From positions 434,001-498,000 of the forward strand of contig CAWEIU010000003.1 of assembly GCA_963809245.1 (NCBI GenBank): a stretch of 64,000 bases of DNA. The letters are read 5' to 3'. A model generated the notes under the pieces. That model made no database searches. It saw only the letters and a program-made list of their open reading frames with translations, and was not told the DNA's origin. The translations under genes and the position numbers were made by a program. Below, in pieces: positions 47,178 through 55,945 of the stretch. Within the stretch, counting starts at the first letter, position 1. Every line of letters starts with the position of its first letter. This DNA is from Roseiarcus sp963809245 (GTDB lineage Bacteria; Pseudomonadota; Alphaproteobacteria; Rhizobiales; Beijerinckiaceae).

Positions 47178-47648
47178 ATGAGTACGAACGAAAACTCCCC
47201 CGTCGGGCTTTCCCATCTCGGTCACGCGACGACCATTCCGGAAAAGCCGGACGCGGCGACGCTCGAACGCGTCGCCAATCCCCACCCCGACGTTGATTAT
47301 GTCACGCGATTCGCGGCGCCTGAATTCACTTCGATCTGTCCGGTGACCGGCCAGCCGGATTTCGCGCATCTCGTCATCGATTACGTCCCGGACAAATGGA
47401 TCGTCGAATCGAAATCGCTGAAGCTGCATCTCGCCAGCTTCCGGAACCACGGCGCCTTCCATGAGGACTGCACCGTGCGGATCGGCAAGGACCTCGCGGC
47501 TTTGCTCGAGCCTCGCTGGCTGCGGATCGGCGGCTATTGGTACCCGCGCGGCGGCATTCCGATCGACGTCTTTTGGCAAACTGGCACGCTTCCGAAAGGC
47601 GTCTGGGCCCCCGACCAAGGCGTGGCGCCCTATCGCGGCCGTGGCTGA
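47178..47648 (+). CDS. queF: NADPH-dependent 7-cyano-7-deazaguanine reductase QueF
   Basis: Reduces preQ0 to preQ1 in queuosine synthesis. 156 residues, the unimodular form. The nucleophilic Cys is in FTSICPVTGQPDF, the NADPH-binding ESKSLKLHLASFRNHGAFHED follows, and the end YPRGGIPIDVFWQTG is typical. The ATG at 47178 has GAGG directly in front, an unusually short distance, so initiation may be weak. No preQ1 riboswitch was recognised in the short leader. Other queuosine genes are not in the window. Confidence 0.95.
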   Translation: MSTNENSPVGLSHLGHATTIPEKPDAATLERVANPHPDVDYVTRFAAPEFTSICPVTGQPDFAHLVIDYVPDKWIVESKSLKLHLASFRNHGAFHEDCTVRIGKDLAALLEPRWLRIGGYWYPRGGIPIDVFWQTGTLPKGVWAPDQGVAPYRGRG

Positions 47649-47743
47649 GCCCCGCCTCGGCTCGCGGCGCCGAAATGAGATTTTACAATAGCTTGTGCTC
47701 ATAATGTACTGATTTTACGATAACTCCGCCAGGCCGACCGCCG

Positions 47744-48343
47744 ATGACGCTGCTCACGAATGCGAAGGAGGCGCTCGGCGCTCTTTCGGTCGCTTTGGCT
47801 TTGATCGCGGCCGTCGTCTACGTCTGGCAGACGATAGCCGGGCAGGTGCGCCCCCACCCGCTCTCCTGGACTTTATTCGGCGTCCTCAGCGGCACAGGCT
47901 ATTGGGTTCAGCGCACGGAGGGGGCTGAGGCCGGTAGTTGGGCGCTGCTGGCGATGACCGCCATCTGCTTCGTCTTCGCCGGCGCCGGCGTCGCCAGAGG
48001 CGAGCGGCGGTTTCCCGCCAGAGAATGGGCGTTCTTGGCCGCCGGCTGCGCGGTGTTCCTCGTCTACCTCGTCACCCGGCAACCGACCCTCGCCGCCGTC
48101 CTCGTGACGCTGGTCGACGCGCTCGCCTACGGACCAACGTTTTCAAGGGGTTGGTCCCAGCCGTGGAAGGACAGCGTGATCAGCTTCGCGCTGAACGGGG
48201 TTAAATTCGTTCCCTCGATCCTGGCGATGGAGCCGATTTCGATCGCCACATGCGCCTATCCCGCGACGCTCATCGTTCTGAACGCGATGGTCTCGACGAT
48301 GCTGATTCTTCGCCGCCGCGCGCTCAGCGGCGGCGGGACATAA
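47744..48343 (+). CDS. Polytopic membrane protein of unknown function
   Basis: 199 residues with about six hydrophobic segments. The first, VALALIAAVVYVWQTIAG, is followed by the loop QVRPHPLSWTLFGVLSGTGYWVQ. Its Pro/Trp-containing pattern recalls PQ-loop/SemiSWEET-like proteins, but the fit is partial. ALAYGPTFSRGWSQPWKDSVISFALNGVKF lies towards the C terminus. The upstream gap (47649-47743) is AT-richer and has two copies of GATTTTAC, probably the promoter region. Confidence 0.75.
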   Translation: MTLLTNAKEALGALSVALALIAAVVYVWQTIAGQVRPHPLSWTLFGVLSGTGYWVQRTEGAEAGSWALLAMTAICFVFAGAGVARGERRFPAREWAFLAAGCAVFLVYLVTRQPTLAAVLVTLVDALAYGPTFSRGWSQPWKDSVISFALNGVKFVPSILAMEPISIATCAYPATLIVLNAMVSTMLILRRRALSGGGT

Positions 48344-48359
48344 ATACGGATGGCGATCG

Positions 48360-48410
48360 CGGGGGATCCCCTCTCCCCGTGCGCGGGGAAAGGGGGAGAA
48401 AGGGCCCTCT
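48360..48410. repeat. Palindromic mosaic element between convergent genes
   Basis: CCCCTCTCCCCGTGCGCGGGG with flanking GGGGGAGAAAGGG can fold into a hairpin. It is the same style of element as at 40891-40920, placed between two converging genes. Confidence 0.5.
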
Positions 48411-49305
48411 AAGCGGCGCTGCGTGGGCGGAGGCGGCTCAATTTGCGAAGCAGTTTCTGCGCCGGGCGCGGTTTTCTTCGCTCCTTGTGCGCAATCGCCG
48501 CGAGCGAATAGGTGCACGCCTGAAGCTGGTCTGCGAGCGCCTGCCGATCCTTGACCGCCGCGAGTTCCTCGTAGGAAAGCGGCGCGCCGATGGCGACCGG
48601 CAGTTCCGCTCCGATGCGCGTTTTCACCTCGTGGAAGATCAGGGACAGGCGAAGCGTCAGGCTCAGATGGCTCGCGATCTGGAACAGACGGCTGTTCTGG
48701 CCGCCGAACCAGATCGGCACGACCGTGGCCTTCGAGCGCTGGATGAGTTGCCCGACGAAGGGCTGCCAGCGGGCGTCCACCGCCGGCTTGCGTCCCAGGC
48801 GGTCCGGCGCGGTCGAGACCCCGCCGGCCGGAAACACGACGACCGCGCCGCCAGCTTCGAGCCGGGCCCGCGCCGCCGCGCGCGAGGCGAGATTGGTGCG
48901 CTGCGCCTCCTCGGTCTCGGAGAAGTCGATCGGCAGCACGAAATCACGCACTTCCGGAGCACGCATCAGCACGGCGTTGGTGAGAACCGCGAAGTCGGGC
49001 CGCACCTTTTCGACGAGCCAGGAAATGACGATGCCGTCGAGCACGCCATAGGGATGATTGGCGACGAACACCACCGGCCCTGTCCTGGGGACCCGCGCCA
49101 AAGCGGCGGCGTCGTGGCGCACGTCAAGCGCCAGGCAGCGCACCGCCGCCTGCCAAAAGCTCTCGCTCGGACGCGGATTCTGCTGGTTTTGCAGGTAAAG
49201 GCGCTTCAGCTCGGGCTGACCGGTCACTTTTTCGACCAGGCGAATAAGCCCACGCTTAACCAGAGGATCGCTCCTGGTGGCGTAGCTGAAGAGAAATTCG
49301 TCCAT
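48409..49305 (-). CDS. Lysophospholipid acyltransferase family protein
   Basis: 298 residues. The PlsC-like active region PVVFVANHPYGVLDGIVISWLVEK has the NH-x4-D-type motif near residue 80. VVVFPAGGVSTAPDRLG, the second motif, is near 155. This is the branch often found as the acyltransferase part of ornithine-lipid or hemolysin-like proteins. No signal peptide is seen; it probably acts at the inner membrane. It ends in an Arg/Lys-rich tail. The substrate is uncertain. Confidence 0.85.
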   Translation of the reverse strand: MDEFLFSYATRSDPLVKRGLIRLVEKVTGQPELKRLYLQNQQNPRPSESFWQAAVRCLALDVRHDAAALARVPRTGPVVFVANHPYGVLDGIVISWLVEKVRPDFAVLTNAVLMRAPEVRDFVLPIDFSETEEAQRTNLASRAAARARLEAGGAVVVFPAGGVSTAPDRLGRKPAVDARWQPFVGQLIQRSKATVVPIWFGGQNSRLFQIASHLSLTLRLSLIFHEVKTRIGAELPVAIGAPLSYEELAAVKDRQALADQLQACTYSLAAIAHKERRKPRPAQKLLRKLSRLRPRSAA

Positions 49306-49359
49306 CCCGCCCGGTTACCTCCCAATCGTGACCGCTCAATGACAGAGCGGCCCGGTAAC

Positions 49360-50217
49360 TTAATATTGCGCCGACTTCCGTTTCGCGAGCCTGTCGAAAT
49401 CCTGGAGTTCGCCCACCAGCGCTTCGAAATCGCGCAACGGCACCATGTTCGGGCCGTCGGACGGCGCATGGTCGGGATCCTGATGCGTCTCGATGAAGAC
49501 GCCGGCGACGCCGACCGCGACCGCGGCGCGCGCGAGCACGCCGACGAACTCGCGCTGGCCGCCCGAGGACGCGCCCTGCCCGCCCGGCTGCTGGACAGAA
49601 TGCGTCGCGTCGAAGACGACCGGCGCGCCGGTCTCGCGCGCCATGATCGGCAAGGCGCGCATGTCGGAGACGAGCGTATTGTAGCCGAAACTGGCGCCGC
49701 GCTCGGTGACCAGCGCGTCCGCGCCGCCGGCCTGCGCGATCTTTGCGACGACGTGTTTCATGTCCCAGGGCGCGAGAAACTGGCCCTTCTTGACGTTCAC
49801 CGCCCGGCCGGTCCGCGCCGCGGCGACGAGCAGATCGGTCTGCCGGCAGAGGAAGGCGGGAATCTGCAATACGTCCACCGCCTGCGCGGCGATCGCGCAT
49901 TGCCCCGCCTCGTGCACGTCGGTGAGGACGGGAAGGCCGAGCGTCTCGCGGATCTCGGCGAAGATCGGCAGCGCCGCCTCGAGGCCGACGCCGCGCACGC
50001 CAGCGCCCGAGGTGCGATTGGCCTTGTCGTAGGACGTCTTGAAGACGACGCCGATCGAACGGCGCGCCGCGATCTCCTTGAGCGCCGTCGCCATTTCGAG
50101 CGCATGAGCGCGGCTCTCGAGCTGGCAAGGCCCGGCGATCAGCGCCAGCGGCAGATCGGCGCCGAACCGCACGGCGCCCAAGCCGCGCCCAACTTGGACG
50201 ATGGGGTTAAGCGGCAT
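49360..50217 (-). CDS. kdsA: Kdo-8-phosphate synthase KdsA
   Basis: Condenses PEP and arabinose 5-phosphate to Kdo 8-phosphate. 285 residues. LALIAGPCQLESRAHALEMA, FKTSYDKANRTSG, LPVLTDVHEAGQC, VNVKKGQFLAPWDM, VTERGASFGYNTLVSDM and FDATHSVQQPGGQG are all as expected, and the Cys in GPCQLES suits the metal-dependent form. The ATG at 50217 has GGAGG 7 bases upstream. It supplies Kdo for WaaA encoded at 44-45 kb. Confidence 0.96.
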   Translation of the reverse strand: MPLNPIVQVGRGLGAVRFGADLPLALIAGPCQLESRAHALEMATALKEIAARRSIGVVFKTSYDKANRTSGAGVRGVGLEAALPIFAEIRETLGLPVLTDVHEAGQCAIAAQAVDVLQIPAFLCRQTDLLVAAARTGRAVNVKKGQFLAPWDMKHVVAKIAQAGGADALVTERGASFGYNTLVSDMRALPIMARETGAPVVFDATHSVQQPGGQGASSGGQREFVGVLARAAVAVGVAGVFIETHQDPDHAPSDGPNMVPLRDFEALVGELQDFDRLAKRKSAQY

Positions 50218-50224
50218 GGCGAGA

Positions 50225-50395
50225 CCTCCCCTTCTCCCCTTGTGGGGCGGACGAATGCTTCGCATTCGCCTTGGGAAGGTGACGGCCGAAGGCCGACGGA
50301 TGAGGGGTCCGCGCCGCGCGCTGAGACGCTGCGCTGAGCGACCCCTCACCCCCGACCCCTCTCCCGCAAGGGGAGAGGGGAGAAGAACCGCCCGC
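50225..50395. repeat. Large palindromic mosaic element between thrS and kdsA
   Basis: The spacer between thrS and kdsA is filled with short palindromes: CTTCTCCCCTTGTGGGG, GAATGCTTCGCATTC, GACGGCCGAAGGCCG and CTCTCCCGCAAGGGGAGAGG. It is the longest copy of the mosaic repeat in the window and shares the CTCATCCG and GGGAGAAG modules with the one at 6150-6262. No gene was seen inside. Confidence 0.65.
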
Positions 50396-50409
50396 TTCGC
50401 CCATACTCA

Positions 50410-52383
50410 TCATCGGCTGCCCTCGTCCCGAGCCAGATCCGGCGGCGTCGCCTCGGCGACGAAGACGCCGAGCGCTTCCTCGAGGCTCATCGCCGTTTGC
50501 TCGTTGGAGCCGAGACGGCGGATGGAGACGGCGCGCTCGGCGGTCTCCTTGCGGCCGATGGCGAGCAGCACCGGGATCTTGGCCAGCGAATGCTCGCGCA
50601 CCTTGTAGCTGATCTTCTCGTTCCTCAGATCAGCCTCGACGCGCAGGCCTCGCTTGCGGGCGGCCGCGACGATCTCCATCGCATAGTCGTCGCCGTCCTG
50701 GGTGATCGTGCAGACGACGATCTGCACCGGCGAGAGCCAGAGCGGCAAGTGCCCGGCGTGATGTTCGAGTAGGATGCCGGTGAAGCGTTCGAGCGAGCCG
50801 CAGATCGCCCGATGCACCATCACCGGCGTCGTCTTCTCGCTGTTGGCGGCGATGTAGAAGGCGCCGAAGCGCTCCGGCAGATTGAAGTCGACCTGGGTCG
50901 TGCCGCACTGCCAGTCGCGTCCGATCGCGTCGCGCAGGACATATTCGAACTTCGGGCCATAGAAGGCGCCCTCGCCCGGATTGAGCTGCGTCGTCACGAT
51001 ATTGCCGTGGCGGACGCGGATCTCCTCGAGAACGCGCGTCATCACCGCCTCGGCGTGGTCCCACATCTCGTCCGTGCCGACGCGCTTCTCGGGCCGGGTG
51101 GAGAGTTTGACGACGATCTTGTCGAAGCCGAAATCGCGATAGGCCGACAGGATCAGTTCGTTGATCTTGTGGCACTCCGCAGCGAGTTGGTCCTCGGTGC
51201 AGAAGATGTGCGCGTCGTCCTGCGTGAAGGCGCGCACGCGCATCACGCCATGCAGCGCGCCGGAAGGCTCATAGCGATGCACCGCGCCGAATTCGGCGAG
51301 GCGAAGCGGCAGCTCGCGATAGGACCTGAGGCCGTTCTTGAAAATCTGGATATGGCCCGGACAATTCATCGGCTTGAGCGCGTAGATGCGCTCGTCTTCC
51401 GTCTCGGCGTCCTCGCCGGCGGGCCGCGCCATGAACATGTTCTCGCGGTACCAGCCCCAGTGGCCGGAAATCTCCCACAGGCGCTTGTCGAGCACCTGCG
51501 GGGCGCTGACCTCCTGATAGTCCGCCGCCAGCCGGCGCCGCATATAGGCGATCAGGGTCTGGAACAGCGTCCAGCCCTTGGGATGCCAGAAGACCGTGCC
51601 CGGCCCTTCCTCCTGGAAGTGGAAGAGGTCCATTTCGCGCGCGAGCTTGCGATGGTCGCGCTTCTCGGCCTCTTCGAGCTGCTTCAGATAGGCGTCGAGC
51701 TCTTCCTTCTTGGCGAAGGCGGTCGCGTAGATGCGCGACAGCATCGGCCTGGTCGAATCGCCGCGCCAGTAGGCGCCCGCCACCTTCATCAGCTTGAACG
51801 CGTCGCCGATCTTGCCCGTAGACGTCATGTGCGGGCCACGGCAGAGGTCGGTCCATTCGCCCTGGCTGTAGAGCTTGAGGTCCTGATCCGAGGGAATCGC
51901 GTCGATCAGCTCGATCTTGAACGCCTCGCCCTTTTTCTCGAAATAGGCCTTCGCCTCGTCGCGGCTCACCACCGACTTTACGAACGGCTTGTCGCGCGCG
52001 ACGATCTCGCGCATCCGCTTCTCGATCGCCGGGAAATCCTCGGGCGTGAAGGGCTCTGCGCGGTAGAAGTCGTAATAGAAGCCGTTTTCGATCACCGGGC
52101 CGATCGTCACCTGGGTGTCGGGCCAGAGCGACTGCACCGCCTCGGCGAGCACGTGCGCCGCGTCGTGACGAATGAGTTCCAGGGCGCGCGGATCGTCGCG
52201 ACCGATGAATTCGAGGCTCGCGTCGGCGTCGATCCGGTCGGCGAGGTCGGCGAGCGCGCCGTCGCGGACCATGGCGACTGTGCGCTTGGCGAGCGAGGGG
52301 GAGATGGATTTGGCGATCTCGAGGCCGGAAAGGCCGGGCTCGAAGGCGCGGCGCGCGCCGTCGGGGAAGGTCACGTGAATCAT
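50410..52383 (-). CDS. thrS: Threonyl-tRNA synthetase
   Basis: 657 residues. N-terminal TGS domain (IHVTFPDGARRAFEPGLSGLEIAKSIS), editing domain with HDAAHVLAEAVQSLWPDT (HxxxH zinc-like site near residue 75), then the class II core. MNCPGHIQIFKNGLRSYRELPLRLAEFG carries the catalytic Cys, TQDDAHIFC a His, and a further His lies near the end of the core. The anticodon-binding domain ends in a short acidic tail. The ATG at 52383 is the family start. Confidence 0.97.
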   Translation of the reverse strand: MIHVTFPDGARRAFEPGLSGLEIAKSISPSLAKRTVAMVRDGALADLADRIDADASLEFIGRDDPRALELIRHDAAHVLAEAVQSLWPDTQVTIGPVIENGFYYDFYRAEPFTPEDFPAIEKRMREIVARDKPFVKSVVSRDEAKAYFEKKGEAFKIELIDAIPSDQDLKLYSQGEWTDLCRGPHMTSTGKIGDAFKLMKVAGAYWRGDSTRPMLSRIYATAFAKKEELDAYLKQLEEAEKRDHRKLAREMDLFHFQEEGPGTVFWHPKGWTLFQTLIAYMRRRLAADYQEVSAPQVLDKRLWEISGHWGWYRENMFMARPAGEDAETEDERIYALKPMNCPGHIQIFKNGLRSYRELPLRLAEFGAVHRYEPSGALHGVMRVRAFTQDDAHIFCTEDQLAAECHKINELILSAYRDFGFDKIVVKLSTRPEKRVGTDEMWDHAEAVMTRVLEEIRVRHGNIVTTQLNPGEGAFYGPKFEYVLRDAIGRDWQCGTTQVDFNLPERFGAFYIAANSEKTTPVMVHRAICGSLERFTGILLEHHAGHLPLWLSPVQIVVCTITQDGDDYAMEIVAAARKRGLRVEADLRNEKISYKVREHSLAKIPVLLAIGRKETAERAVSIRRLGSNEQTAMSLEEALGVFVAEATPPDLARDEGSR

Positions 52384-52487
52384 GAGCGCTCCTATGGCTC
52401 ACTCGCCGATACCAATCGGCGTAAGCGGTTCGGAGCGTATAGTCGGACCGGGCTGGAAGGGCAATGGGCGGCCCCCCCACGCTTGGC

Positions 52488-55400
52488 CTAGCCGGCGCGC
52501 GAGCGCGCGGGCGCGGCCAGCCGCCGGCCGCGCGGCGCCTTCGTCGGCGAGAGCGGCGCCGCCGGGCCGATCGCCTCCGCGACGCCCTTCGGCTCGAGCG
52601 GGGGGCTGAACAGATAACCCTGCATCTCATCGCAGCCGTGGAAACGAAGGAACGCGGCCTGTTCGGCCGTCTCGACGCCCTCGGCGACGATCGTGAGCCC
52701 GAGCGCCTTGCCCATGCTGATGATCGCCTGCGCGATCGCGCGGTCTTCCGCGTCGTCGGGCAGATCCTTTACGAACGAGCGGTCAATCTTGATCGTGTCG
52801 ACCGGAAATTTCTTCATCAGCGACATCGAGGAATAGCCAGTCCCGAAATCGTCGATGGCGAGGCGCACGCCGCGGCTGCGGATGACGTCGAGGATCTCGA
52901 TCGCGCGCGGGACATTGTGCATGACCATGCTCTCGGTGATCTCGAGCTGCAACAGCTCCGGCGGCATGCCGCTCGCCGCCAGGGCATCGTCAATGTCCTG
53001 CAACAGCGTATCGTCGGAGAACTGGCGCGGCGACAGATTGACCGCCAACGACACCTGCCGCAGTCCCTGGCGTCGCCAAGCCATCGCCTGCGCGCATGCG
53101 GTCTTGAGGACCCAGCGCCCGATCGGAACGATGAGGCCGGTCTCCTCCGCGAGCGGAATGAACTGCATCGGGGAAAGCGCGCCGAGATCGGGCAGCGTCC
53201 AGCGCAGCAGGGCCTCGACGCCGATGATGCGAGCCGTCGTCGCATCGACCTTGGGTTGATAGGCAAGCCAAAGCTCGCCCCGCTCGAGCGCCTGGCGCAG
53301 CCGGGCCTCGAAAACGAGCCGCTCGACCGACAAGGCCTTGTTCTGGTTGACGAAGAAGCGGAAGCCGTTCTTGCCGTCCTCCTTGGCGCGGTACATCGCC
53401 ATGTCGGCGTTCTTGGTCAGCGTCGCTTCGTCCTCGCCGTCGCCAGGGAAGACGGCGATGCCGATGCTCGCCGTGGCGCGGCATTCGAGGCCGCAGAGCT
53501 GGTGCGGCTCGCTCATGGCGGCGAGCAGCCGGCGGGCCGCATCCGCGACCTGGCGCGTATCCGCGGCGTCGTCGAGAATCACGACGAATTCGTCGCCGCC
53601 GAGCCGCGCCACGGCGTCTTGAGGTCCGAGGCAGGCGCGCAATCGCCGCGAGGTCGCGATCAGCAAGGCGTCCCCCGCATCGTGGCCGAGCGAATCGTTG
53701 ATCACCTTGAAGCGATCGATGTCGATGAACAGCACGGCGAAGCTGCGATGCTGCTGGCGGGCGGCGGCGAGCGACTCGCGCAGCAACTGGCTGAACATCG
53801 CCCGATTCGGCAGGCCGGTGAGGCCATCGTGGGTCGCGAGGTATTTGATCTGCTCGTCGGCGAACGCCTTCTCCTCGGCGCGGTCGAAATTTTCCAGCGC
53901 GAACGAAACGTTGTTGGCGAGGCGCGCCAGAAGCTCGACGAGATCGGGCGTGAACGCGTCGCGCTCGCTCGACATGAAGACGAGGACGCCGACCGCTCGC
54001 CCCTCGATGAGCAGCGGCAGCGCCGCTCCCGCTTTGTTGCCTTCCCCCGCCGCGCGCAAGTGAAAGGCCGAGCTCCTTGGGTCGGCGAGATAGTCGTTGA
54101 TGATGCAGGGCCTCAGGGACCGAAACGCCGTCCCGCTGACGCCCCGACCCTCGGGATGGTCTTCGGAGATCGCCAATTGCACGGATTTTTGCGACTCTCC
54201 CTTCGGTCCCGCCCAAGCGACCACACGCAGGAAATCACTGCCCTCTTCCTTCAAGGCGATGATCGTCGAAGCGAAGCGGCCCCCCTCCACTGCAGCCTGG
54301 CACACGAGGTCGAACAGTTCGCCGCGGGCGCCGGCGCGCATGATCGCCTCGTTGGTCGCGCTGAGCGCCGCGAACATGCGCGTCACGCGCTCCTTCTGCT
54401 CGCCGGCCTGCCGCCGCTCCTCGGCGCGCTCGAAGTTCTTGAGCGCGAAAGCGACATTGTCCGCGAGACGCTGCAAGAGCTCGACGAGGTCGGGCGTAAA
54501 GGCTGCTTGGTCCTGCGATTGGAAGACCAGCGCGCCGACCGCCCGATCGTTGTCGAGCAGAGGCAAGGCGGCGATCGACCTGATCCCGCGGGCCCGGGCG
54601 CTCGCATGGAACGCGGCGCCGCGTTCGTCGGCGAGATAGTCGTTGCTGATGCACGGGCGGCGGGTGCGAAACGCGACGCCGCACACGCCACGCCCCTCAG
54701 GATAGGCTTCCGAGACCGCCGGACGCAACGGATTCTGTTTGACGGGCCCGGCGATGGCGACATCACGCATGAAATCCGACCCAGGCTGGGCCAAGGCGAT
54801 CGAGACGGTGCCAAAATTCCCGCTGTCGACAGCCGCCTTGCACACCCGGGCGAACAACTCCTCGCGCGTCTCAGCGCGCATGATCGCCTCATTGGTCGCG
54901 CTCAGGGTGGTGTACATGCGCGTCAGCCGGTCCCGCTGGCGCTCGGCGATGAGGCGCTCGTCGGCGCGCTCGAAGTTCTCCAGCGCAAAGGAGACGTTGT
55001 CGGCCAGACGTTCGAGAAGCCCGACGAGTTCGCCGGTGAAGGCGCCTATTTGCTTGGACACCAGGAGCATGACGCCGACCGCTTCGCCGCGATTGAGCAA
55101 CGGCAATGCAGCGCATGATCGCCCCCCGCCGGCGCGAGCCTTGTCGTAGAAGGCGACGGTGCGCGGGTCCGCGAGATAATTGTTGCTGATGCAAGTCCGG
55201 CGCGTGCGGAAGGCGACGCCACTCACGCCGCGCCCCTGTTGCAGATCGGCCGTCGTCGCCAATTTCAGCGTTTTCGCCTGTTCGGCGTTGGGGCCTGCGG
55301 CGGCGGCGATGCGAAGGAAGATCGAGCCGGGCTCGACGACGGCGATGGTGGTGGAAGAGAAGGGGCCGCCGTGCACCGCCGCATTGCACACGCGCTCGAA

Positions 55401-55574
55401 CAGTTCGGTCCGCGTACAGGCGCGCATAATCGCTTCGTTCGTCTCGCTCAGGGCGGCGAACATATTGTTCAGGCGCTCTTTCTGCTTGCGTTCGGCGAGC
55501 CAGCCCGCCCGCTCCGGCGCCTTGCCGAGCGGTATGAGTGTCGTTTTCTCCCTATCCGCGCGCTGCGTTGTCAT
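52488..55574 (-). CDS. Triple-GAF GGDEF-EAL protein, cyclic-di-GMP synthase/phosphodiesterase
   Basis: 1028 residues, no membrane helix. Three tandem GAF units of about 165-175 residues each open with a near-identical helix (ALSETNEAIMR, TLSATNEAIMR, ALSATNEAIMR) and share GRGVSGVAFRTRRxCISNxYLADPR. A GGDEF domain follows with an intact LGGDEF near residue 658 and no RxxD inhibitory site (the R position is G). The EAL domain has EALLRW near 786, LEITES, DDFGTGYSS, KIDRSFV and AEGVET, so both activities look possible. The GAF triplication probably senses a small ligand or redox state. Monocistronic. Confidence 0.93.
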   Translation of the reverse strand: MTTQRADREKTTLIPLGKAPERAGWLAERKQKERLNNMFAALSETNEAIMRACTRTELFERVCNAAVHGGPFSSTTIAVVEPGSIFLRIAAAAGPNAEQAKTLKLATTADLQQGRGVSGVAFRTRRTCISNNYLADPRTVAFYDKARAGGGRSCAALPLLNRGEAVGVMLLVSKQIGAFTGELVGLLERLADNVSFALENFERADERLIAERQRDRLTRMYTTLSATNEAIMRAETREELFARVCKAAVDSGNFGTVSIALAQPGSDFMRDVAIAGPVKQNPLRPAVSEAYPEGRGVCGVAFRTRRPCISNDYLADERGAAFHASARARGIRSIAALPLLDNDRAVGALVFQSQDQAAFTPDLVELLQRLADNVAFALKNFERAEERRQAGEQKERVTRMFAALSATNEAIMRAGARGELFDLVCQAAVEGGRFASTIIALKEEGSDFLRVVAWAGPKGESQKSVQLAISEDHPEGRGVSGTAFRSLRPCIINDYLADPRSSAFHLRAAGEGNKAGAALPLLIEGRAVGVLVFMSSERDAFTPDLVELLARLANNVSFALENFDRAEEKAFADEQIKYLATHDGLTGLPNRAMFSQLLRESLAAARQQHRSFAVLFIDIDRFKVINDSLGHDAGDALLIATSRRLRACLGPQDAVARLGGDEFVVILDDAADTRQVADAARRLLAAMSEPHQLCGLECRATASIGIAVFPGDGEDEATLTKNADMAMYRAKEDGKNGFRFFVNQNKALSVERLVFEARLRQALERGELWLAYQPKVDATTARIIGVEALLRWTLPDLGALSPMQFIPLAEETGLIVPIGRWVLKTACAQAMAWRRQGLRQVSLAVNLSPRQFSDDTLLQDIDDALAASGMPPELLQLEITESMVMHNVPRAIEILDVIRSRGVRLAIDDFGTGYSSMSLMKKFPVDTIKIDRSFVKDLPDDAEDRAIAQAIISMGKALGLTIVAEGVETAEQAAFLRFHGCDEMQGYLFSPPLEPKGVAEAIGPAAPLSPTKAPRGRRLAAPARSRAG

Positions 55575-55675
55575 TGGGCCGTCCGTACTCTACGTAGACG
55601 GCTGACAATGTCCGCCGTATCTAAACGGCGAGTTACAAATCACGCTTTAAACGAGCTGAATCGCTCTAGCCGGGT

Positions 55676-55942
55676 CTATGAATCCGTGTCGCCCACCACC
55701 GCGGTGAAGCGCTTGCGGAGGGATTCGCCGACCTGCTTGACCCCGACAGCCGAAGAAACCGCATCGACGCCGTGCGCGAGAGCCAACGGGGCGTCGAGCC
55801 AGCCGTCGGCGTTCCGTTCGTCGAGCCAATCGACGAGGCCGCCGGGGAAACAGAACACGCCCAACGCAAGGACGACGTAAATAATACGCGCCCAGGTCCA
55901 GGGGCTGGTCGCTGATGCCGGCCGGGAGGGCTTCACAAGCAC
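55676..55942 (-). CDS. Small membrane protein downstream of the MBOAT gene
   Basis: 88 residues with one hydrophobic segment (ARIIYVVLALGVFCFPGGLVDWL). The GTG at 55942 lies 3 bases after the MBOAT stop, behind GAGG, so it is coupled to the acyltransferase gene. The C-terminal soluble part has VGVKQVGESLRKRF. No family was recognised. It is probably an accessory of the acetylation cluster. Confidence 0.65.
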   Translation of the reverse strand: MLVKPSRPASATSPWTWARIIYVVLALGVFCFPGGLVDWLDERNADGWLDAPLALAHGVDAVSSAVGVKQVGESLRKRFTAVVGDTDS

Positions 55943-55945
55943 GCC

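Noticed and set aside
52464..55118. 884-codon + strand open frame opposite the GGDEF-EAL gene
   Set aside because: Composition is that of an antisense shadow; all domain evidence is on the minus strand.
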